Shown here in pieces: positions 45,666 through 55,118 of a stretch of DNA of 64,000 nucleotides. Both the position numbers and the translations under genes were made by a program. This stretch comes from Pontibacter sp. SGAir0037 (lineage in GTDB: Bacteria; Bacteroidota; Bacteroidia; Cytophagales; Hymenobacteraceae). The notes under the pieces were generated by a model, which did not search any database, was not told the origin of the DNA, and saw nothing but the letters and a program-made list of their open reading frames with translations. Each line of letters begins with the position of its first letter. Position 1 is the stretch's first letter. The DNA lies in NCBI RefSeq assembly GCF_005491705.1, contig NZ_CP028092.1:1178001-1242000 (forward strand). Direction: 5' to 3'.

Positions 45666-46550
45666 TCAGGCAGGCGAGATCACTTTCAAGGATTTCGGAA
45701 ACATTTCGACTTTAAAACGGGATGCTTTTCCTATAAAGTCACCATCCGCATGATACATGATCTGGTGGTCTGTCTCAACCAGTACACCATCCGTTTTAAA
45801 ATATTCGGCACTATCGGCATTGGCTATTTGCCTGGTGAGCATGCAGTAGCTGAGGTGAATAGCTTTCAGAAAGTCCAGCTCACGTACCAGGCAGACATCC
45901 AGCAGGCCGTCCCGTATATCGGCCATGGGTGCGATATAAGCATTGTTGCCGTATTGGGCAGCATTGGCAAAGGCCATTACATAACAATTCGTTACCAGAG
46001 TATTGCCGTTGATGGTAGCAGTAACGGGCAGATGCTTGTAATTTAATACCTCTTTCAGCACCAGCTCCACATAGGTTTTCAGGCCCCTTTTTTTGTTTCC
46101 GGCAAAAACCGAGCTGATGTACGCGTCAAACCCGATGCCAGCCGTCGTAAAAAAAGGGTGGCCGTTAATGCTGCCGCTATCTATTGTAGACGTTTTAGCC
46201 TGGTTGATAACGCGCAAAGCCCCGCGAATGCCCATCGGGATTTTCAGGTGCCTGGCCAGTCCGTTACCCGAACCTTTAGGAAGAATCGCCAGGGCTGCTT
46301 CTGTATTAAGTAAGCCGCGTGCTACTTCATTTACCGTGCCATCGCCTCCAACAGCCACCACTATGTGGCAACCCGCCGCCGCTGCCTGCTTTGCCAGTTC
46401 CGGAGCATGGCCTGCATAGTCGGTATACACGATGTCGTGCCGATGCTTCTGATGATCGAGGTGAAGTTTAATATGTGACGCTATATCGAGGCCACTTTTT
46501 GTGCCTGACTTAGGATTAACTATAAAACGAATACGTGTTTGTTCGGGCAT
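45666..46550 (-). CDS. diacylglycerol/lipid kinase (YegS/DagK family)
   Basis: About 294 residues from the ATG at 46550. The catalytic domain has FIVNPKSGTKSG, VAVGGDGTVNEVARGL (the GGDGT nucleotide loop) and LPKGSGNGLARHL. These phosphorylate a lipid with ATP at the membrane. The specific lipid (diacylglycerol, undecaprenol-like or sphingoid) is unknown. The frame opens eight codons upstream, but the internal ATG places the domain as usual. Confidence 0.9.
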   Translation of the reverse strand: MPEQTRIRFIVNPKSGTKSGLDIASHIKLHLDHQKHRHDIVYTDYAGHAPELAKQAAAAGCHIVVAVGGDGTVNEVARGLLNTEAALAILPKGSGNGLARHLKIPMGIRGALRVINQAKTSTIDSGSINGHPFFTTAGIGFDAYISSVFAGNKKRGLKTYVELVLKEVLNYKHLPVTATINGNTLVTNCYVMAFANAAQYGNNAYIAPMADIRDGLLDVCLVRELDFLKAIHLSYCMLTRQIANADSAEYFKTDGVLVETDHQIMYHADGDFIGKASRFKVEMFPKSLKVISPA

Positions 46551-46666
46551 ATCGCGTTTGTTTTGCCAGTGCAAAGTAAACGTATTAATTTATTATAGGA
46601 ACAGATTACATCCTTTTAGAAACAGTAGCCCCGTAAAAAAAGCAGAACACCAGGTTGGTTTTACTG

Positions 46667-46703
46667 AAAAGCCCATGCACCTGTATAGGGTGCATGGGCT
46701 TTT
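46667..46703. terminator. bidirectional terminator upstream of the lipid kinase gene
   Basis: 15-bp perfect stem (46667-46681 with 46689-46703) with A4 and T4 ends. It lies downstream of the minus-strand Usp gene (ending at 46741). Confidence 0.88.
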
Positions 46704-46740
46704 GTTCTGGCTCATGCTAAATTAGTCTAAAATAGCGGGT

Positions 46741-47589
46741 TTAATGCAGATGAACAGTGAGTACCGGCAAGCTGGTGTGGTTTACAAGATCTTCTGCAAT
46801 ACTTCCGCTCAATAAATGCGAAAGGCCTGTTCTGCCGTGCGTGGCCAGCATAATCAGGTCGGCCTTTATTTCCTGGGCAAAATGTAAAATACCATCTTCT
46901 TCTATGGCATCATTGTAAATATTGAGCGTGTAATTCTGCAAGCCATACTTTTCAGCTGTTGCTTCCATTTGTTTTTTCAGGTTTCCGGCCGGCTCAAAAT
47001 CGCCTGGAGTATTGATGTAAACCAGGTGCAGTGTGGCATCGAATAAAGCCTGAAACGCTTTAAATTTTTCTATAGCAGTTCCTAATTCCACTTTTAAATC
47101 GGATGCCAGTACGATGTTTTTAACAACAAAGTCTGCCTCCTGCTTTTTAATGGTAAGTACCGGGCAATTAGCTTCACGCACAATTTTTTCAGTATTAGAA
47201 CCGATAAAGAACTCCTCCAGTCCGCTAGATCCCTTAGACCCCATAACAACCAGGTCTATCTGGTCTTTTTGAGCGGTGCTTTTAATTTTGTGGATCATAT
47301 CATCTGTATCCACCTCGTCTACCACATCAACACCATACGCCTGTGCCAGCTCTTTGAGTTTCTGCATTCGGCCTTTGGCTATTTCGAGCAGGTTCAGAAT
47401 GTACACCTGGCTCATGCCGTCTCCCGTTATAATGTCGCCTGTTGCGCTGAAATCGGTAGTGGGGTAGGGTACTTCTACCACGTGTAGTAGTTTAATGGCA
47501 GCGCCAGTTCTCTGGGCTAAAGACAGGGCAACTTCATAGGCATTTCTGGCCTGATCAGAGAAGTCGGTGGGTACTAGAATTCTTTTCAT
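46741..47589 (-). CDS. tandem universal stress protein
   Basis: 282 residues made of two Usp domains (about 1-150 and 155-282). Each has the ATP-binding glycine pattern: MGSKGSSGLEEFFIGSNTEKI in the first and THGRTGLSHLLSGSIAEDL in the second. N terminus KRILVPTDFSDQARNAYEVAL is typical. Cytosolic stress protein; specific ligand unknown. Confidence 0.94.
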   Translation of the reverse strand: MKRILVPTDFSDQARNAYEVALSLAQRTGAAIKLLHVVEVPYPTTDFSATGDIITGDGMSQVYILNLLEIAKGRMQKLKELAQAYGVDVVDEVDTDDMIHKIKSTAQKDQIDLVVMGSKGSSGLEEFFIGSNTEKIVREANCPVLTIKKQEADFVVKNIVLASDLKVELGTAIEKFKAFQALFDATLHLVYINTPGDFEPAGNLKKQMEATAEKYGLQNYTLNIYNDAIEEDGILHFAQEIKADLIMLATHGRTGLSHLLSGSIAEDLVNHTSLPVLTVHLH

Positions 47590-47710
47590 GGTTCGGTTTA
47601 TTCTAAGGAAGCAACAGTTGTTTTTGCTATATACAATTTACTTAACGTAAAACATTAGAATAATGATATAGATCAATACTGTTCCTGATTTTTTACACAG
47701 GTATAAAAAA

Positions 47711-47737
47711 GTAAAGCCCACTTTAGGTGGGCTTTAC
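47711..47737 (-). terminator. terminator of the gap gene
   Basis: 11-bp perfect stem (47711-47721 with 47727-47737), 5-nt loop; the A-rich left flank reads as a T tract on the minus strand. About 25 nt downstream of the gap stop. Confidence 0.85.
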
Positions 47738-47762
47738 AGGAATATTTCAGAGGAAGGCTTAC

Positions 47763-48785
<1,023 letters not shown>

Positions 48786-48913
48786 TTATGTGCGAATTTA
48801 CGATTAGCATTAGGGAAAACCAATATATTTTTTTATGTTATTGATAAAGAAGCTATACGATGATTTTGCGGAAAAAAGTGAAGGGAAAGCTTTTAAAATA
48901 AAAAAACGTCACT

Positions 48914-48921
48914 TATCTTTG
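48914..48921 (+). promoter_or_regulatory. putative -7 box of the tRNA-Glu gene
   Basis: TATCTTTG matches TAnnTTTG exactly and is 44 nt before the mature tRNA 5' end. Confidence 0.6.
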
Positions 48922-48964
48922 CACCATCATTGAACGGGAAACATTCTCGCAGATGATAAAAAAT

Positions 48965-49036
48965 GGTCCGTTCGTCTAGGGGTTAGGACTTCAGATTTTC
49001 ATTCTGGCAACAGGGGTTCGATTCCCCTACGGACTA
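48965..49036 (+). tRNA. tRNA-Glu (anticodon TTC)
   Basis: 72 nt fold into a cloverleaf: acceptor GGTCCGT (48965-48971) with ACGGACT (49029-49035, one G-U), D arm around TCTAGGGGTTAGGA, anticodon loop TTTTCAT with TTC at its centre, and T arm AGGGGTTCGATTCCCCT. Discriminator A at 49036; CCA is not encoded. The sequence downstream resumes in a copy of the same 3' end 2.4 kb away. Confidence 0.96.
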
Positions 49037-49039
49037 CTA
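49026..49039 (+). repeat. att-like direct repeat, copy 1 (tRNA-Glu 3' end)
   Basis: The 14-nt sequence CCTACGGACTACTA covers the acceptor 3' strand of the tRNA and 3 nt beyond. It recurs exactly at 51438-51451. Confidence 0.7.
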
Positions 49040-49059
49040 GTTATCAAACTAAAATCATT

Positions 49060-49094
49060 AAAAAGCCTGCAAATATTAGATTTGCAGGCTTTTT
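49060..49094 (+). terminator. terminator after tRNA-Glu
   Basis: 15-bp perfect stem (49060-49074 with 49080-49094), 5-nt loop and T5 tail. Confidence 0.92.
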
Positions 49095-49256
49095 GCATTT
49101 CCGGCTCTACCGGAATATTTATCTTACCCTGATACAAAGGAGCGTGATTCGGTGCGTCATATTTACTAACCGAATCTAATGTGACCCAGTGGCTTACAGA
49201 CTGTACAACCATGTAAAGCTTGATTATGGCTGGCTGCAAGGCTAATTTTAGTAACC

Positions 49257-49545
49257 TTGAAAGCTAATCTGCGGGAGCAGAAAGAGCAGGAGTCAGTGGC
49301 GCAGATCAAGGAAGTGTATCAGCTGAGCAAGTGCCGCTTTGGCAACCCCAGGATCAGCTTTGAACTTGGGGAGCAGGGCATCTGTGCTTCTCCCCCAAGA
49401 GTAGCACGTGCAATGCAGAAACACCAGATACAGAGTATTCATGGAAAAGGGAAAGGTAGTACGGGAACGGCCTAAGAATTTCCTGTTGACTGTTACGCAG
49501 AATTAAATTACCTTGTAGCACCTAGTGTGGTAGCTGTCAGGGTTA
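49257..49545 (+). pseudogene. IS3-family transposase (orfB) remnant
   Basis: A 72-codon frame encodes IKEVYQLSKCRFGNPRISFEL and PPRVARAMQKHQIQSIHGKGK, matching the HTH_21 region that precedes the DDE domain of IS3 orfB proteins (usually YGYRRI...L...VNRKRVARLM). A frameshift near 49480 is followed by a second frame with ELNYLVAPS, which resembles the start of the catalytic domain (HNLPVAPNLL-like), after which homology is lost. No inverted terminal repeats found. Clearly non-functional. Confidence 0.7.
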
Positions 49546-49603
49546 TAAATGGCTATTTATCGTACTAGGTGTTACGCCCATTTTGTGGTAGAAAGCAACT
49601 GCT

Positions 49604-51155
49604 ATGCGGATCCTTGTCCTCTTGTTCCTGCTACTATTTGGTTTTCATGCCAATGCCCAAAAAGAAGCTACTAATTGGTACTTCGGACATTAGGTAGGCA
49701 TGAATTTCGCCAACGGCAATCCAGTTCCGCTTCCGGCAGGGGCCATGAAAACCTATGGCGGGAGTGCCGTCATTTCGGATAAAGTCACAGGCGAGCTCCT
49801 GTTCTATACCAACGGGCGCAACATCTGGAACAGGAATCACCGGCTGATGCCAAACGGGCAGGATTTCCCGGCTTCCTGCACCAACCTTTCCAGTCAGCCC
49901 GCCCTGATCCTACCAATCCCTGGCAGAGAGAACATCTTTTACGTTTTTGCCAGTTACTTCTCCACAGCTGAATACGGGGAAAGCCACCCTGCAAACTGCA
50001 TTACGCATCCGGGGCGGGACTACACCCTGACGGTTAGGTGCTCGATCGTGGACATGCAACTGGACAATGGCCTGGGAGACGTGGTGACTACACACAAAAA
50101 CATTCTCCTGCAGCAGAACGCTACTGAAAAGCTAACTGCCATACCCCATCGTAATGGCCGGGACTTCTGGCTACTCACGCATGCCTGGAACAGCAATGCA
50201 TTTTATATCTACCTTATCACCGAGGAGGGAATCTCTCCCCCCTGGTGCAGCATATAGGAGCCACGCATGGCGCCACTGCACCGGCATCTGTATACGACGA
50301 GGCAATAAAAGGGGCCATGAAGGCTTCGCCCAACGGGAGAAAGCTGGCCGTAGCGGTCCTTTACAGCCAGCGGCCTCTGGACCTGTTTGATTTCGATCCG
50401 GCCACCGGCCGGCTCTCCAACCACATGCCGCTCGCCAGCCTGCGTGGACAGTATGGCGTCTCTTTCTCACCGGACAACACCAAGCTCTACGCTACCACAG
50501 ATCACCGGGTAGGCAACCAAGCACCGGACCATATCTGGCAGTTTGACCTGCTAGCCGGAGATACACAGGCTGTCAGTGACTCCGGCATGGAGATTATCCG
50601 GCGCAACCCTTACACTAACATGCCGCAGGATGCCGCCCACCCCGGCTTTCACGGCGTATACATAGATTTGCAGCTTGCACCGGACGGCAGGCTCTATGCT
50701 GTCAGCTCTGGAGGACACCCTGTTCCGGGAGATCCTGACGCTGGCAGGACCGTGGTGGTTATCAATAAACCCAACGAGCGGGGCTATGCCTGTGATGTCC
50801 AGTACCGGGTATTTAACTTTGAGACGGAAGGAGTGGCCTGGGGGCTGCCCAACTTTATACAGTCCTATTTTAACGGGTTGGAACCACTCGCTACTGAACT
50901 GCAATCATGCCAGCCGCTTGTCGAGTTACATCCAAATCCAACAAGCGGACAAGTGACAGTAAATTATCCGACACGTACCTGCAGCCCTTCAGCCTACTGG
51001 TAGTGAATGCAATCGGGCAGCAGGTAAAGCCAATACGTCATGGCCTTTCCTCCGGAACAACCATAGATTTTTCCGGTATGGCTGACGGTATGTACCTGTT
51101 GGTGCTAACTTTCCCGAACGGGAGAGAGATAAAACGGGTTATTAAGATCACATAG
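49604..51155 (+). pseudogene. decayed T9SS-sorted secreted protein gene
   Basis: Begins with a signal peptide (MRILVLLFLLLFGFHANAQ) and NWYFGH, then a TAG at codon 30 (49691-49693). The frame continues (VGMNFANGN...SGGSAVISDKVTG-type beta-propeller sequence) to a frameshift in a C6 run near 50237-50242, continues as KGAMKASPNGRKLAVAV and GVSFSPDNTKLYATT to 51003, and shifts again near 50970 into a frame ending MADGMYLLVLTFPNG...VIKIT, a type A T9SS sorting domain. At least three lesions. The intact gene would have been a WD40-like secreted cargo protein of the gliding/T9SS lineage. Confidence 0.85.
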
Positions 51156-51437
51156 CAGCTGCTCGAACTATCTTCATCAGGCCTATATGCGTAAGTAATT
51201 AGAAATATAGGCCGGACACTCTTCGCTATTAAGCTTAGAGTTTCCTAAATCACCACATTCTTTGCAAGTAATTTTTACTGATAAACAGGTCTGAAGAAAA
51301 TCTGAAAATAATTAAATTAAACGTTAGCATTTGCAGCCAAACTGAAAGCTAAATGTGGGGCCCGATTCGGGGAGTCAAAGAAATAGCACCACTTAAGTGA
51401 TTGATAATAACCTATGTTCTATGGGAGCTGCAATCCT
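51156..51437. other. non-coding interval at the right end of the decayed insert
   Basis: No credible ORF or hairpin. Just before the repeat at 51438, the sequence GGGAGCTGCAATCCTCC resembles a corrupted tRNA T arm (compare AGGGGTTCGATTCCCC in the tRNA-Glu). Confidence 0.4.
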
Positions 51438-51451
51438 CCTACGGACTACTA
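51438..51451 (+). repeat. att-like direct repeat, copy 2
   Basis: Exact 14-nt copy of the tRNA-Glu 3' end (CCTACGGACTACTA), followed at once by a terminator. It fits the displaced original 3' end of the tRNA gene after integration of an element, or the last piece of a second, deleted tRNA-Glu. Confidence 0.65.
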
Positions 51452-51486
51452 AAAAGCCGCTCCAGTTTTAACTGGAGCGGCTTTTT
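51451..51486 (+). terminator. terminator following the displaced tRNA end
   Basis: 17-bp perfect stem (51451-51467 with 51470-51486) with A5/T5 ends and a very short loop. Its position directly after the tRNA 3'-end copy suggests it was the tRNA terminator before insertion. Confidence 0.9.
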
Positions 51487-51583
51487 ATACCTTTCGGAGA
51501 CTAGCCTATAGTAGCACTAGTGACACACCATAGGCAGGCATAAAAAGGGCTGCGTTTGCTGTTAAATAATCCATCCTTCCTTT

Positions 51584-52597
51584 TTACCTGCCTTCGTTTA
51601 TTTCCGTCATGATCTCTGCAAAAAGCCTGGCAGATCTTAAACGATCATTTAAATTGTAGATGTTGGATACAGTGATCAATTCATCCACTCCCGTTTCTCC
51701 CAGAAACTCCTGAATCTGCGTTTTTACCGTTTGCTTACTGCCGACAAAGGAATATTTCAGCATTTGATGTAAAGTCGGGTGCTGTAATATTTCTCTCAAC
51801 TCTTCGGTCATTTCGGTGGGCGGCTGTAGTGGTTCTCTGGATCCGGTTAATACACCCACAAACATTCTGATCAGGCTGGTAAATAGCTGCTCTGCTTCTT
51901 CATCGGTATCGGCAACTAACACATTCACACCGGCAATAGTATAGGGCTTTTCTAAAAACTCCGAAGGTTGAAATTCCTGTTCATAAATGCGTAAAGCATT
52001 ATGTAAATGTGTCGATGCAAAGTGACTGGCAAAAGCATAAGGCAATCCCTTTTCAGCCGCTATATGCGAACTATCGGTCGTAGAGCCCAATACATACAGC
52101 GGAACACCGGTGCCCTCTGCGATGGGAGCCCTTACTTTGGCACCTTTATTTTCTATAGAAAAATACTGCTGAATCTTTTCTATTTCCTGCGGAAAAGAAT
52201 GTGCCGCTTCCATAAAGTCTGACCGGATAGCACGAGCTGTTGCTTGGTCGGTGCCAGGTGCCCTTCCGAGGCCTAAATCAATACGGCCTGGATATAAATG
52301 AGCTAATGTCCCAAATTGTTCGGCTATAATCAAAGGTGAGTGGTTCGGGAGCATCACTCCACCCGAGCCTACCCGGATAGTAGAAGTGTTTTCGGCCACG
52401 TAACCCATCAGCAGGGAGGTGGCGCTGCTGCCAATGTTATCTGAATTATGGTGCTCGGCAAACCAGATGCGTTTGTAGTTATGTACTTCCGCTTCTTTTG
52501 CCAATGCCAGTGAATTGTGCAGGGCCTGCTGTATAGTTTCCCCCTGCGATACAATGGCAAGTTCTAAAATGGAATAGGCTATCTTTTTATTGTCCAT
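51584..52597 (-). CDS. LLM-class flavin-dependent oxidoreductase
   Basis: 337 residues in the bacterial luciferase-like fold: LAIVSQGETIQQAL at the start, RIWFAEHHN (about residue 44), IRVGSGGVMLPNHSPLIIAEQFGTLA and LDLGLGRAPG, the pattern of the MsnO8-type LLM subgroup. Uses reduced flavin to oxidise an unknown small substrate. Divergent from an HxlR regulator gene, a common pairing that suggests local control. Confidence 0.92.
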   Translation of the reverse strand: MDNKKIAYSILELAIVSQGETIQQALHNSLALAKEAEVHNYKRIWFAEHHNSDNIGSSATSLLMGYVAENTSTIRVGSGGVMLPNHSPLIIAEQFGTLAHLYPGRIDLGLGRAPGTDQATARAIRSDFMEAAHSFPQEIEKIQQYFSIENKGAKVRAPIAEGTGVPLYVLGSTTDSSHIAAEKGLPYAFASHFASTHLHNALRIYEQEFQPSEFLEKPYTIAGVNVLVADTDEEAEQLFTSLIRMFVGVLTGSREPLQPPTEMTEELREILQHPTLHQMLKYSFVGSKQTVKTQIQEFLGETGVDELITVSNIYNLNDRLRSARLFAEIMTEINEGR

Positions 52598-52806
52598 GGT
52601 ATTTAATGCTTTCTTAGTTCTTACTCGTTTTTGTTTAACGGGTATAGCTATTTAAACCAGGTAATCTGAAAGTTAAGTGCCAGTCAAACAAGCCTTTTTA
52701 AGTTTTCCAGCGGCAACTGAGCGATTGATGGCAACTTGAATTCTTTCGAAGTCCCTAAATGATTGTGGTTGTAAAATTACGATAATATACTTTCATTTGT
52801 ATAGTG

Positions 52807-52822
52807 CTTTCCTAAAGGAAAG
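52807..52822. promoter_or_regulatory. candidate HxlR operator
   Basis: CTTTCC and GGAAAG separated by TAAA form an inverted repeat 25 nt before the HxlR-family ATG, in the divergent region shared with the LLM oxidoreductase gene. Confidence 0.45.
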
Positions 52823-52846
52823 TGAATTACCACTACAAAAGGACCA

Positions 52847-53197
52847 ATGGCAGCAAAAAAAGCATATTGTAACTGTCTCAACACGATAAAACCTGTTCGA
52901 GACACACTTGACGTAATCAATGGCAAATGGAAATTGCCCATTATCATTTCTGTTGGTGTCGGTAATGAACGGTTTACCGATATACAGGAGAGTATTCCGG
53001 GCATCACTCCCAAGGTTTTGGCCAAGGAGCTGAAGGACCTGGAGCAGCACCAACTCATTAAGCGGGTGGTGGTGGATGATTATCCGGTGAAGATCCTGTA
53101 TAGGCCTGAGCCCTATGCAGATACCTTAACTCCTATCATCCATGCCCTGAAGGATTGGGGACTAAACCACCGGCAAAAGATTTTTGAAAAGGAGTAG
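52847..53197 (+). CDS. HxlR-family winged-helix regulator
   Basis: 116 residues. Begins with Cys-containing KKAYCNCLNTIKPVRDTLDVINGKWKLPII, the usual HxlR start (a Cys followed by an HTH that begins near GGKWKxxIL), and continues with RFTDIQESIPGITPKVLAKELKDLE and a wing. Several HxlR proteins sense electrophiles through the N-terminal Cys. Probably controls itself and the divergent LLM gene. Confidence 0.93.
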   Translation: MAAKKAYCNCLNTIKPVRDTLDVINGKWKLPIIISVGVGNERFTDIQESIPGITPKVLAKELKDLEQHQLIKRVVVDDYPVKILYRPEPYADTLTPIIHALKDWGLNHRQKIFEKE

Positions 53198-53239
53198 TGC
53201 TGTGGCAAATCAGAACAGCAAATTAAGCAGCTTTTCTGA

Positions 53240-53396
53240 TTTACTGGTAGCCCCCTGTAGGTAATAGTCGTACCTATAGGGCCCCACCAAACATTCTATG
53301 CTCAGGAATTGACCATGCCTGATAAACTTTTTCTTTAGGAAAGTCTAACTCTCTCAAAGTCACAATTTCCTGGTCAGGATTTATTATTGAAATCAT
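53240..53396 (-). pseudogene. SRPBCC (AHSA1-like) gene fragment
   Basis: A 40-codon minus-strand frame from the ATG at 53396 encodes PDQEIVTLRELDFPKEKVYQ AWSIPEH, the N-terminal beta strand and first helix of an Aha1/SRPBCC domain (compare the usual RxFDAPRExVWxAWTDPEHL). It stops at 53274. In a neighbouring frame the next residues are WGPIGTTIT, matching the family's WWGPxGFT, so a frameshift broke the gene, and nothing downstream resembles the rest. A truncated remnant. Confidence 0.6.
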
Positions 53397-53483
53397 TTGT
53401 ATCAGTATAATCAGCTAATTCATTTGCCTGCCGCTATGGATTTTGTGCAGCCAAAGCCCGTTGCGTAGGTTTGGCGAAGTGAG

Positions 53484-53519
53484 AGCCTCCCCGTGAGCAA
53501 GATCACTCACGGGGAGGCT
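53484..53519. terminator. GC-rich hairpin between HxlR and SDR genes
   Basis: 14-bp perfect stem (53484-53497 with 53506-53519) with an 8-nt loop. About 20 nt downstream of the minus-strand SDR stop (53539). No long T tract. Confidence 0.75.
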
Positions 53520-53538
53520 GCTGGAAAATGTGCTGCTT

Positions 53539-54279
53539 TTACCAGGGAATTTCTCCGGTTTCAGGATTGGTTTCTTCACTGAAATATTTTCCCGTTGGCC
53601 CGTTATGGTCAATCAAGGCATATTTCACAACTCGGGAAGCAGCTTCTTCCACGGTTCCTGTGCCCTGATGAAAATTAAAGTCAGTTTTTGTATAACCCGG
53701 ATCAACAGCATTGACTTTAAAGGCAGTGTCGCGTAATTCGTAAGCTAACGTAATGGTGTACATATTCAACGCCGATTTTGAAGAAGCATAAACTGCAAAT
53801 TTGGCGAAGTCATGGAATTGCCAACCAGTGTCGCTTTGAAGAGACAGAGACCCTACGCTTGAACTTACATTTACAATTCTGGGCTCATGCGCATGTCTCA
53901 ACAAATCTATAAACGCTTGAGTGGTTCTTACCACACCATACACATTTGTGTCATAGACGTTTTTAAAATTGTCAATTGTTGCATTAAGCGCATTCTGCGG
54001 ATTAACCCCGTAGACCCCGGCATTATTGATCAGCACATCTAACACGTCTGTTCTTTTGCCTATTGCAACGCGGGCAGAATCAACTGATTGCTGATTAGTG
54101 ACGTCAATTTGTATGACCTCAACATTGGTAAGCCCTTCGGCTTTAAGGATATCTACAGCTTCTAAACCATTCTCCAGGTTTCGGCTTCCTAAATAAACAT
54201 AATAGCCCTTTTGTAACAGTTGTCTAGCTGACTCAAAGCCAATACTTTTATTGGCTCCTGTAATTAATACTGATTTCAT
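53539..54279 (-). CDS. short-chain dehydrogenase/reductase
   Basis: About 246 residues from the ATG at 54279 (MKSVLITGANKSIGFESARQ); the frame is open 21 codons further upstream but the extra residues do not look like protein and cover a palindromic operator. NNAGVYG, VNVSSSVGS and the catalytic YASSKSAL are all present, so this is a classical SDR, probably NADPH-dependent. Substrate unknown. It is 77 nt downstream of a Crp-family regulator in the same direction and shares a palindrome with it. Confidence 0.9.
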   Translation of the reverse strand: MKSVLITGANKSIGFESARQLLQKGYYVYLGSRNLENGLEAVDILKAEGLTNVEVIQIDVTNQQSVDSARVAIGKRTDVLDVLINNAGVYGVNPQNALNATIDNFKNVYDTNVYGVVRTTQAFIDLLRHAHEPRIVNVSSSVGSLSLQSDTGWQFHDFAKFAVYASSKSALNMYTITLAYELRDTAFKVNAVDPGYTKTDFNFHQGTGTVEEAASRVVKYALIDHNGPTGKYFSEETNPETGEIPW

Positions 54280-54334
54280 TTTTGTCATGTTTAAGGTTAA
54301 CAGTGCAAAAATGCTTCGCATAAAAATGAAACCA

Positions 54335-54350
54335 TTTGCCATTTGGCAAA
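54335..54350. promoter_or_regulatory. palindromic operator upstream of the SDR gene
   Basis: TTTGCC-ATTT-GGCAAA is a perfect inverted repeat 56 nt before the SDR ATG. A near copy (TTGTCATTTGGCAAAT) is found at about 54959-54975 upstream of the Crp-family gene. Confidence 0.6.
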
Positions 54351-54355
54351 AAGAA

Positions 54356-54925
54356 CTATTTAATATTTTTTCTGATTCTGCTGAGCGAGGATTGTGTTAT
54401 GCCCAAATAGGAGGCGATATAAGAGAGGGGAATGCGGTTTACAGCATTCGGATATATTTCCAGAAACTTCAGATAGCGTTCAGTGGCCTCTTCTGTAACC
54501 AGAGGGCTTCTTCGCTCCACTTTTAGGATTAATGCCTTTGCAATGATCTTATGTACAATTGCCTCCCATCCGATGATAGTATCCAAAAGTTCCTGCCAAT
54601 CCTTTTTATTGAAAATAACAAGCTTGCAATCCGTAACTGCCTGCACATAAGCAGAGGAGCAAACACCACTATTAAAGCTTTCTATATCTACCACAAGGTT
54701 GTTTTCGTCAATGAAATATTTCGTGATTTCTTCGCCTTTGTTATTATAGTAACAAACCCGGATCACGCCTTCTGTCACGAATCCAACTTGTCGGGCAACT
54801 TTTCCAGCTTCAGAGAAATATGCGTCTTTAGGTAGTTCCTGTTCTAATGCCTTACTCATGATAAGGTCAATTTGCTGTTGGTTTAAATTGCCAAACTGTA
54901 GAATATAGTTGATTAGTGCTTTCAT
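54356..54925 (-). CDS. Crp/Fnr-family transcriptional regulator
   Basis: 189 residues. N-terminal cyclic-nucleotide-binding-like barrel (about 15-120: AGKVARQVGFVTEGVIRVCYY NNKGEE) and a C-terminal HTH ending RIPLSYIASYLGITQSSLSRIRKNIK. No cysteine cluster for an Fe-S centre, so this is the Bacteroidota type of Crp-like regulator, whose ligand is usually unknown. It likely controls the downstream SDR through the shared palindromes. Confidence 0.88.
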   Translation of the reverse strand: MKALINYILQFGNLNQQQIDLIMSKALEQELPKDAYFSEAGKVARQVGFVTEGVIRVCYYNNKGEEITKYFIDENNLVVDIESFNSGVCSSAYVQAVTDCKLVIFNKKDWQELLDTIIGWEAIVHKIIAKALILKVERRSPLVTEEATERYLKFLEIYPNAVNRIPLSYIASYLGITQSSLSRIRKNIK

Positions 54926-54958
54926 TCAGACAAGGTAGCTGAAGTTGATCACAAACAA

Positions 54959-54975
54959 ATTGTCATTTGGCAAAT
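54959..54975. promoter_or_regulatory. second copy of the TTTGCC-N4-GGCAAA-type operator
   Basis: TTGTCATTTGGCAAAT has one half-site identical to the operator at 54335 and one with a single mismatch. It lies about 35 nt upstream of the Crp-family ATG, consistent with autoregulation. Confidence 0.5.
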
Positions 54976-55118
54976 AAACTTTATTAGAACTTGTTAAAGT
55001 AGCGCATAACGTTAAGCTATGATGCATTCATACATTCTAGCTTTTGTTACCTTCGGTTATCATCAGTCACTGCTTCCTAAAAGAAGTAGGAGAAAATAAG
55101 CATCACCAGCACTAACTT

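Noticed and set aside
49027..49239. 70-codon minus-strand ORF overlapping the tRNA end and its terminator
   Set aside because: It crosses the terminator hairpin and tRNA, which is unlikely for a real gene; possibly a fragment of the decayed insert.
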